NCBI GenBank assembly: GCA_000226015.1
Contig: JH152644.1
Location: 2,606-66,605, forward strand
Reading direction: 5' to 3'
DNA from: Mnemiopsis leidyi
Taxonomy: Eukaryota > Ctenophora > Tentaculata > Lobata > Bolinopsidae
DNA: 64,000 nt
Position numbers and translations under genes: made by a program. Of the stretch, positions 11,301-20,200 are shown piece after piece; the stretch's first letter is position 1, and each line of letters starts with the position of its first letter. The notes beneath the pieces were generated by a model. The model was not told the origin of the DNA. It saw only the letters and a list, made by a program, of their open reading frames with translations, and made no database searches.

Positions 11301-13016
11301 AAAAAGAAGTGCTGAACAGTTGGCTAAACCCGGAAAAAGAAGTGCTGAACAGTTGGCTAGACCAGGAAAAAGAAGTGCTGAACAGTTGGCTAGACCAGGA
11401 AAAAGAAGTGCTGAACAGTTGGCTAGACCAGGAAAAAGAAGTGCTGAACAGTTGGCTAGACCCGGAAAAAGAAGTGCGGCAGTTACGCAGCGATAGTTTT
11501 TTCTATTTTTACCCATTCAGTGTTTTTAACAAGTTAGTATTTGGTTAAGTTTACTGAAATTTATCAAAAAAGTAGCACTGTTTCCTGCGTTGTAGCACAT
11601 TTTTTACAAATGCATAATTGAAGCTAAACTATATATAGTACTAAACTTTACTTGCTTAACATTTTTAAGCAAAGCTACGTTCGCTGTGATTGCAAATGAG
11701 CGAAATGAAAAACAGAGAATGGTAGCGTCCGCAAAATTGCCTCATAAATTGGCAAATATTTAACGGAGGAGATACTCTACATATTTTAACAAATTAAAGT
11801 AGCATCGTTTCGTTTTTACTCATGCTGTCGATGCACTTGAACGTAAATTAATGTATGCAACATTTAAAACCTTTCGGCACATAAAAGCGTTTTGAAAATC
11901 TGACATGACAAATCAGATCACATCATTGATTGGGTACCCTGTTAACTTGTGAGAACTGAATTCTCTTGGGCGCAGTTGTCGGTAGGCCATAAAAGCAACT
12001 AGAAGAAGTTGTTCCTGTTCCAACAGATCAAAACGTTTTTAATCTCAACCCAAAACTAACCTTCCTTCAGTGATATATCGATCATTTCTAATTCCTAGTA
12101 AATCAATAACCCTGAAAAAGAACAAAAATAAATAAATTTAAAACGGTTTCTTTTCAGAGGGTGAAGAACTGGAAGCTGTTTTAAAGAGATCGGCGGAGGA
12201 AGATCGTAAGTGAAGCACGCGATTTCTCCTGTGTGCTACTCTCTAAAAACCGGGAATTTGTTTTGAACTTGTTGATCGAGTTGAACTGAGCATGATAAAT
12301 TTCCAGTTGAATGGAATGCAAAAACAATTTATGGTAGTTGGCTTCAAACTAGAAATGGTTTTGTGATACTGACGTACATTGTTGCGATTATTTATCATAA
12401 AATGAGCACTCAATTTTATGAAAAGGAATCCTAATGAATTTATCGTCTCGGAGTCGACGACCTGGATTTTAAACCTAGCATCATTTTTTCAAAATTTTAT
12501 AATTTGATAAAAACTAGCCGCATTTTCGTAGTATTTACTAACTAGTATGATAAATTATTGGAGAATGTGAAGTGTTTGTATCTAATTACAGTTTTTGCAG
12601 CATTGTAAAAATCTGTGTATGATTTCGTTTGACTTTCAGCATTGAATCATTTATCGGCAATTTTTTCCCTTGAAATACACAATCGATGTCAATTGTTGCA
12701 TGTAATTGTAAAAATCTACGACACACCCCAACGAATCAACAACTTGAACTACTTAATTTTCAACTCATTGAAATCTGCAGTTACTCAAGAGCTGCAATTT
12801 AGGGCTGTAGATTACACAATTACAGTTGACTCTATAATTCCGGCAGACCCAGACACAGAACTAGAGGAACGTTGTGCTGACGCTGTGAACTATTGTAACG
12901 TTCTACAACAGCAAGGAGGATGCGACCTAACCGGCAACAGCAAGTTCAAATTGACTGGCGAGTTTGTGGAGAAGGTCAGGAATAAACTATGTCAGAAAAC
13001 GTGCGGACTGTGCTAG
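8339..13016 (+). CDS. Modular secreted precursor with ShK domains and an amidated RPamide-type repeat exon
   Basis: Exons: 8339-8420 signal peptide (MLKVVILALVGLSQA) ending in a split KR; 9729-9792 and 9952-10022 together encode ShK domain 1 (CEDVG, DCEWWNEQG, YCADDSEF, CAKTCGCG); 10244-10402 acidic spacer, KR, ShK 2; 10774-10926 acidic spacer, KR, ShK 3; 11216-11496 amidated-peptide repeats with a stop; 12158-12205 spacer EGEELEAVLKRSAEED; 12781-13016 ShK 4 (CADAVNYC ... CQKTCGLC) and stop. All modules after ShK 1 enter and leave in phase 1, so any can be skipped or joined. ShK domains are six-Cys folds found in potassium-channel-binding peptides and in neuropeptides. The acidic/KR spacers suggest convertase cleavage into separate peptides in the secretory pathway. 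The long form (skipping 11216-11496) would have four ShK domains; the short form ends in RPamide repeats. Exon calls rest on consensus and phase only. Confidence 0.8.
8868..8923. repeat. 56 bp near-perfect palindrome in ShK-gene intron 1
   Basis: Centred on GATATC at 8893-8898, the two halves pair over 28 bp with two mismatched pairs. It lies in the intron between the signal-peptide exon and ShK domain 1 and has almost no loop, so it would form a cruciform in DNA or a hairpin in the transcript. Confidence 0.8.
9133..9289 (+). CDS. Signal-peptide exon C inside ShK-gene intron 1
   Basis: The ATG at 9133 begins a strong signal peptide (CCLMFVILVILPSSLG), then a basic stretch (GLKNLIRDRINQDKEKR). 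Read through, the ORF stops at 9315 after 60 residues, which would be a complete small secreted peptide with a KR site. A possible donor GT at 9290 (AGAA|gtgagg, weak at -1) would leave phase 1 and give EKRS-AGDHCEDVG when joined to the ShK 1 exon at 9729. So this is either a third alternative first exon or an independent nested peptide gene on the same strand. Confidence 0.45.
10279..11003 (+). repeat. Tandem near-identical ShK exon copies (about 10279-10480 and 10803-11003)
   Basis: Two ~200 bp tracts 524 bp apart differ at only a handful of bases. Each begins at the codons for the Lys-Arg site, covers the whole ShK domain (KRDCENKGSAEDC, WWKEQGYC, DQCPCTCG) and runs about 80 bp into the following intron. 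The protein segments from KR to the donor are identical. Upstream of the KR the acidic spacers differ clearly (EEELELEEVIVV against EEKKVEEVLLV), so the similarity starts abruptly inside the exon. Confidence 0.85.
11216..11496 (+). CDS. Terminal exon with six SAEQLA(R/K)PG-KR neuropeptide repeats
   Basis: The acceptor attttcag at 11208-11215 gives phase 1, matching the donor of the ShK 3 exon. The product starts EYGQRGRMSELKQLEIVEKR, then six units of SAEQLARPG followed by KR (one is SAEQLAKPG), then SAAVTQR and a stop. Gly-Lys-Arg is the standard amidation and cleavage signal, so each unit should yield SAEQLARPamide. If the N-terminus is trimmed after Glu, as cnidarians do, the product is QLARPamide with a cyclised N-terminal Gln, an RPamide-type peptide. 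The exon has no signal peptide of its own and must be spliced to one. At DNA level it is a 33 bp tandem repeat from about 11272 to 11475. Confidence 0.85.
12158..12205 (+). CDS. 48 bp cassette exon with KRSAE motif
   Basis: Bounded by ttttcag and gtaagt, phase 1 in and out, encoding EGEELEAVLKRSAEED. It joins the last ShK exon at 12781 in frame (AEED-L-TQELQF). The KRSAE here is the same as the start of each RPamide repeat unit in the exon before it. Confidence 0.7.
12781..13016 (+). CDS. Last exon: spacer and C-terminal ShK domain
   Basis: Acceptor at 12780 (ctgcag), phase 1. A 35-residue spacer ending DPDTELEER leads into a ShK-type domain with six Cys: CADAVNYC, GGC, KLC, QKTCGLC, then stop. 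Its longer loops set it apart from ShK 1-3, so it is an older paralogous module. Confidence 0.8.
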
Positions 13017-14237
13017 AAATTCAGTCAAAAAACGTGCGGACTTTGCTAGAAACTTTGTGAGAAAACTTGCGGACCCGGCCCTGCTAGAAACTTTGAAAAA
13101 GTACAGGAACGGTAAAACTTTACTACTGTTTACCTTGTAATCAAAGTTAATTTTCGACTTGACCAGGAGTTAAGATTTTATGGGATTTCAGTGTAATTGT
13201 ATGGCCAAGAGTATTCACGGTTGGTACAAAATGTAACAAAATTTCTTCTTGTATTGTACTACGATTGAATGAACGGTAGATAAATTCCAAGTTTTATGAA
13301 AATATACACGCACAGCCTTGAAACGTTCAATTCTTGTTTAAGCCCTTCAATTTTCACTTCTCTTTTTCCCAAAATGTAACTAATCAGCTTAAGTTTTACT
13401 TGGAATATATAACTCATAAAAATTTATAAAAGTTTATTGCTAAACGTAACTTAAGAAGCATTTCCGTATACTCTGGATAGCATACCCAAATAGGAATACA
13501 TTCTAGTATACACTGATTGATTTCTGGGCAACAATTAGCTCACTGTTTCAAATTAGTAACCGTCTTAAGGGAGGACCAAGTAACAGAGCACATGTGGAAT
13601 TGAAATGGTGAATGGTCACTTTTAAAATACCATTAAAAATACAATATTGCATTCAAAAATGTCTCCATTTTAGTTTGTTGTATAATGAGAGTACCCGATA
13701 ACTTAACTTGATTCTTGGAAAGGTAAAACAGCTATCTAAAGATAAAAGTATAGAATTTGAGATAATCGATAAGATTATTAACGAAAACGTCCGTAGTTTT
13801 ACTTTCGATAAGAAATAAATTAGTAAGAAAAGATGTGTAAAAAACTGAGCACGACTCTGGTTGTCTAAACATAAAAGTCAAGTCTTTTTCTTGAAAAATC
13901 TCCTGTAGAAATATACTATGCCAAAATTTAACATTTTCGTCGGTGATTTGTTGCATTTTCAATTTGAGTCCATGAGACCGATAGGGCGGATGCCCACAGC
14001 CTAAGTCACCAAAAGATTGTAACTTATCCTTCATTCTCAAGTATATGAGTTGCTGAGAAATCCATCTTCAAAAAAGGTAGTTCCATATTCCACCTTTCAA
14101 AGTCAAATATTTAACTATTGATCTGTTCTCAACACAATGAAGTTTTTTGTCCCCGAACATATCAGTAAAACTGAGAACACTGATAGACACCCTCCCTAAA
14201 ATCGAACTGAACTGTCAAAAAGAACTTCTTTGATAGG
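13017..14237. other. 3'UTR / intergenic stretch between ShK gene and GPCR
   Basis: The first ~75 bp after the stop repeat the end of the last ShK exon (cagaaaacgtgcgga, then gctagaaa) about twice more in degraded form. The rest is AT-rich. The minus ORF at 13732-14040 has no recognisable content. The two neighbouring genes converge here. Confidence 0.5.
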
Positions 14238-17200
14238 TCAAACAAAAACCCCAGACTTGGTGGAACTGTCGAGTGAATTTCGGCCCCCATTAGAACAACC
14301 ATTTTCCTTGACATCGTTGGAGAGTTTGGTCGGACTGAGGTAGGAAGCAGCTGAGCCGGGTGTCCCACTACCACCGTTACTCCGGATTTCCGTCAGGAGG
14401 AAACTCTGGGTCTGAAGGGGAAGTGGGAATATGATGAACACGTTTGACGTTAAACAATAGAAAAAGGTATTTTTGGGGAGGGCTGAAAATTTTGTGACCC
14501 CATCCCCGAAAATACACTTTTTCTATCAACATGACGATAAGTAGGATGCTTTGTATCCTGTATGTTAATTATGAGACAGTACACGGGAAGCACTAATGTC
14601 ATGATCTTAACAAAACTTGTAAACGTTTCAGGAAAAAAATATTGAATGGCCCTTCAAAATGCAAATTTGCTGTACAAAAACAAATATTGAATGATGTTCA
14701 CCTTTCTTACCCTATCAAGGCTCTCATATCCGTTGTTGCAGCCGTTACCGCGAGTGAAGGAAGAGTTCCTAGGGTATAGAGACCTCGAGCTGGAACTGTA
14801 GATACTGGGACGACAACTTCTACGTCTCTCGTCTTCTAAATCACTGTACAGTTGCTCTTGGGCACGCTTCCTGGGTAGGAGTGAATGTAGTTGGACTTGC
14901 ACCTAGGTCGGATCGAGTAATAGCCAGTTATGGGAAGCTTCTATGATCTCCACGCTAAAAACTCAAGAGTATCATTTTAATATTTGATAATTAAGTGAAA
15001 AATCTTTTACCTGAACTCATCATGATATAAGTCACATTTGATGAAAGTTTTGTAGGCTCCTCTGAAGTTTCTGTCCATTAAACCGTAAACCAGAGGATTT
15101 AGAGCATATCCGGAATACACAACCCATACCAGAACTGAAATATTTTCTTTGAACTCTTGTACTGCTGTGAGTCGGTTACACGGATAATAGGGGAATTCGG
15201 ACTTTTATTTTTGGTTCAAGCAACAATTTTTTTCTGCTGCTACGACAAAATTATGTTGATACATTCCTGTGCAATGCTAAAGTAAGTGTTTCACAAAGAA
15301 AGTTTCGTTTCATTGAATAGATGTTAATTGATTTGGAAATAAAAAGAATAACCGAATATCGTCATAAAATTCAACAACAATCGCTAGCCAATCAAATCAT
15401 TGATCAACAGAAATTTAAAGAGCAATGACCAGTCACGTCTCTCATCAGACTCAAACTCAATTTCCGCTAGATTCTTTTCATATAAGTAGCCAAAAAGGTA
15501 AATCATCGTGTAGCACGAAAATTAATGACATTACTTCGAGAAATTTTGAGGATCTCTCGGGTATAGTCACAATGTTTTCATATGACGATTCCGTTAGCCC
15601 GGTCTTTAGCTCGTCTGTTCTGGAACCACATCACCAGCACGGTCCCAGGAACCTCTATCAGGGACAAGATCTCCGCTTTCAGAACAGGGTTCAGGAACTT
15701 GTTCTGCTCGTAGTACCGGTTAAGAATAGCTAACTCGTCGGTAGAAAATACGGTTCTCTTTCGTCTCCAGTGTTTCTTTGGAGGGGTTTGTTGAGGAGTG
15801 TTCTGATCAGAAACCTGTCTCCAAGGAGCTCCAGATTGAGGGGAGGAGTCTCTATCAGCTAGTCGATAAGGAGCTCCGTGTTCTGTACCTCTAGAGTAGT
15901 GCTGGGTCCTGTGGCAGGGTTTTACTGAGGACATGGTCCGGATGTAAGGAGTCCTGGTGTCTTGCAGGGGGATCACAAGTTCGGGAACCTCCAGCTCAGG
16001 AGGCACTTTACACAGCTGGGGCAGTGAGTAAGGGTGAGAATCTTCTGAATCAGAGTCTGGCAGTCGGGGGATGTACGAGTTTAGGTAGGACATTGTGAGA
16101 AGAGTTGGATGTTTTGAAGTAGCTTTATTTAGAGAAAAGTTGGTTGCAATGAGCATAATACTACAGTTAGCAGGACGCTTATATATCCAGCACAGTTCTG
16201 TTTTCGTTATTGATTAGAAAGTTGACGTATATCATGATAGTTTGTAGGATCTGTGGTCTGTTTTTGTCTCTAAATCTGTAGAAAGTTAGGTGACTCTTGT
16301 TGTGTGGAAACAGGAGGTGTATAGTCAAGTGACTGGAGATCTGATCAGGTGACGCTTGTTACCCAGGTTACCGGTCAGTGCAGGATCGTATCACGGTGTT
16401 GTCCTGGTAACCAGAATCTTGTTCAGATCACCTGGATCTAACACCGGATCACGTGTTACTCTTGTTGAACTGAGTATATCTCAAGCAATTATTAAGTTCA
16501 ATGTGCTCAGTCTTGTTAGTACACCAGCACCGTGTCCAGAGATGATACAGGTTACTGGTAAATGAAAATAAGCCTTGATTAGTGTAAAAAATCAATTCAG
16601 TAACGACCAGCTCGAGTTTCACAAAAGTTTTAATATTGGTGGAGATCTGTAAGGATCAGAGGCTTCATATTATAAGATGCTTCATAAGGCGCTATATTAA
16701 GAGGCATAAAATAATCAGAAAATTCTTTGATTAAATTCACGAAGGCCAAAATTTCTAGTTTGGAAAAAAGATGGAAGTAATTGATCCAATGTATATCTTG
16801 TACAAAAATGCGGTATTAAATGTGACCTGGATTTCACTATGTCCCTCCTGATGAGTGATTAATTCATAGAAGTAGTAGTAAAAATCTTTAAAAGTAGGAA
16901 ATATCTCTTTACAAGAGCATCCTAGGTACTTTATAGATATCAGAACACGAAAAAAGAAAAGAAAGCGCTTTCTATTCATCTTCTAACTTTTTCCATTCAA
17001 TCATATCTAAGACCAAATATCTTAGGTCTTTAAAGTCAGTAATATTCCTAAGTGGTATGCCAAGATCTCTACGTCTCAAATTGTTTCTTAAGATATCTAA
17101 TAAGTTTAAAGGATGTCTTCCCCTTCTTCCAACCATAAAATTGTCAGCATTAATAGCAAATAACATGGAAAGATATGCAGGAGAGTCCTCTTTACCTCTT

Positions 17201-20200
17201 AGGATATGTCCAAGCATTCTCCAACGAAACTTTGATACTCTAACAGACAACGGTACAACATTACAACGAGCATACAATGTGTCATTGTTAATAAATCCTG
17301 TAGGCCACCTGATGTTAAGGATACTGCGAAGGTGTTGACGATGGGCTATATCAAGTTCGTTCAAAGAAGCTCGCGGTGCATCACTGCATCCCAGGACTCC
17401 AGGAGTTGCAGTTGTATAGTAAAATTGACACTACTTGTGCTTCGTAGATTTTTATCTTCATATGAAGAGAGATCTTGCTCTTCGTCCAAACTTTTTCAAA
17501 CTTGCTAAAAGCTACATTTCCAAAAAATATACGATTCTTTATGTCTTTGACAGAGCAGACAAGCGATCCTAGAATTCATTCATAGTAGTTGAAATAATTT
17601 GTAAGTCTATTCCAAATCATATTTATCATCTTTAGTGTTTAAGATTTTTGCCAAGAGTTGCTGTTCACAGTTACGAGGATATCAGATCTTCAACCCCTGT
17701 ATCTCGTTTACAGTGTTGGAATCATCTCTGGTCACGGTGCTGGTGTACTAACAAGACTGAGCACATTGAACTTAATAATTGCTTGAGATATACTCAGTTC
17801 AACAAGAGTAACACGTGATCCGGTGTTAGATCCAGGTGATCTGAACAAGATTCTGGTTACCAGGACAACACCGTGATACGATCCTGCACTGACCGGTAAC
17901 CTGGGTAACAAGCGTCACCTGATCAGATCTCCAGTCACTTGACTATACACCTCCTGTTTCCACACAACAAGAGTCACCTAACTTTCTANNNNNNNNNNNN
18001 NNNNNNNNNNNNNNNNNNNNNNNNNNNNNNNNNNNNNNNNNNNNNNNNNNNNNNNNNNNNNNNNNNNNNNNNNNNNNNNNNNNNNNNNNNNNNNNNNNNG
18101 CACTACTCTAGAGGTACAGAACACGGAGCTCCTTATCGACTAGCTGATAGAGACTCCTCCCCTCAATCTGGAGCTCCTTGGAGACAGGTTTCTGGCCAGA
18201 ACACTCCTCAACAAACCCCTCCAAAGAAACACTGGAGACGAAAGAGAACAGTGTTTTCTACCGACGAGCTAGCTATTCTTAACCGGTACTACGAGCAGAA
18301 CAAGTTCCTGAATCCTGTTCTGAAAGCGGAGATCTTGTCCCTGATAGAGGTTCCTGGGACCGTGCTGGTGATGTGGTTCCAGAACAGACGAGCTAAAGAC
18401 CGGGCTAACGGAATCGTCATTTGAAAACGTCAGATTTGCCCCATCATCGTGCCTCATGGGTATGATTAAGTTCTCTCTTAATTCCAAACAACCGAGCCTG
18501 ATAATTGTAGGTCGGTGCTACTTAGTCTGTGAAAAAAAGCTGATAAAGACTGAAATATACTGACTGTTGATCGGCAATTATTGATACTGATTAATAATGG
18601 TATTTGTTTGATTTACCTAAAATCTATAGTGTTGCTTAAAGTTACTTGCAGAAGTTAGAAGTTGGTATAAAAGTGGGTCACAATCTCTAAGTTTGAACAA
18701 TTTTCACGATCTTTTCAAGTTGATTTATTGGAAACTAAGCAAGGATCGTGACGTTGTTAGTGGGATAAATTTGTGATTCTATTTATAAAAACTGTAAAAA
18801 TCTTTATATTTGATATTCAATCCGATTTTTTCATAATAAATTTCCTTAATCGAATTTTACAACTTACTTTTAGTTGCGGTTATACCAGGATCAAAGGGGT
18901 TCAAGTTAGATTTAGCCTGGACCCACACAATACAAGAAATCACCAGTATTGGGAGGAATGTGATTGCGAAAACCTGGAAAGAAATTTGCGTCAGAGCTGC
19001 GTGTCGGCCGCGTCATACAATCGTTTAAATAGAGTTAGTGAAACCGTACAACGAATATAAGATCCTGTAAGAAGATGTGTGTCAGCGAATACTGATCCCA
19101 AATAAACCTGCTAATATCCTCGAATAAATGCAGTCAACCTGGCTTCGCATCGAAAAATATAGATTTAACTTTACTGTAATTAATGATAATAACGTAAGCT
19201 AAGCTAATCCAAAGTATATGTGACTCTATTTAAAATAGTTGAAATAATTCTAACTAAGGAAAGATTACAACCTTTTATTAAATGTGCGATACAAGTCTCA
19301 AAACGAAAATATTGTACACAAGAAGAAACTTACACCAACGAGAGCTAGAGTCCTGAGGGCGGACTTGAGAGTTCTGTTTCTCCTCTTGAAATCAGCATGC
19401 TCCACGTTTTTGTATGTCTTTCCCATCATTCGTATCTGGTGATGGAATGGATCAGCGGTCAGAAATGGATGCATTGGCCATTGTTTGCATCAATGCTATT
19501 GTGAGATGCTAATACCACACTGGAAACTAGCAGCAACGGCTAACCCCTTCCAAGAAACTGTTATTGAACCCTGTCATGAAACTTGCCAGGTTCCAGGGAC
19601 CGTAAGAAATAGCGACACTAGCAGTTTCGGCGAAAAATGTCACAGATTTTTATTAATCATGTATATGAAATTATCTTGCACGCTTAAAAGAGTGTATCTA
19701 TTTATGAGAATGATATGAACCTTTTTAGGCCTTGGCAAAAGCGCAGGAACTTATATTGCCCACGTCCATATTATTGGCTGATTTGGTAATTTTTAACGAA
19801 CCTCAGTAAATTCTGAGTGAAAGCTAATGTATGTTCATTAGAAGAGTTGCTTCCAGGGAATTTTGCAAACGTGACATTCTAAAATGTTCTTGTAATAACA
19901 GTAATGAACAAATTTCGGCTGTCTCCAACTGCCATCAAACGATCATTAGGAAGGCTCTTCGGTAATTTTCACGAAATTAAACTAAGACCGAGTGTCATAA
20001 AGTCATATTGCCTAAGTCAAGTACCTGTCATCGAATTTAAAACCATTAAAATATCTGACAAAATTGAGCCCATAAATGTTGTCACTTGTCAAATTCAAGC
20101 TCCTCAGAATTGGTACTGTTAATCGATAAAATTTGCGTTCAAACGTTGCATTCTACGATTTAGACTTACGGATTTAGCTGCAACAAAGAATATCGCGGAA

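Larger units (their letters stand above)
15573..18427. repeat. Large inverted repeat carrying two homeobox genes
   Basis: The left arm (15573-16546) and right arm (17721-18427, including an assembly gap) are inverted copies at a few percent divergence, separated by a 1.17 kb spacer. Similarity ends sharply on both sides. The arms include each gene's coding region and ~400 bp or more of upstream DNA. The whole structure lies in the GPCR intron between the TM6 and TM7 exons. Confidence 0.9.

Noticed and set aside
11145-11548. Minus ORF (ALLFPGLANCS repeats) and second plus frame (LNSWLDQEKEV repeats)
   Set aside because: Other-frame readings of the 33 bp neuropeptide repeat; only the SAEQLARPG-KR frame has cleavage sites, amidation signals and a splice phase that fits.
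15425-15733. Plus ORF over the homeobox gene
   Set aside because: Antisense shadow of copy 1.
17057-17338. Plus-strand 93-residue ORF
   Set aside because: Antisense of the LINE fragment.
17939-18100. ATG and N-terminus of a 161-residue ORF running through the Ns
   Set aside because: The frame crosses the assembly gap and starts in what is upstream DNA in the other homeobox copy.
15573-18427. Inverted homeobox copies as a plain assembly artefact
   Set aside because: The arms differ by several silent changes in the homeodomain, one replacement upstream and different flanks, which fits true duplicates better; a haplotype mix-up is not fully excluded.
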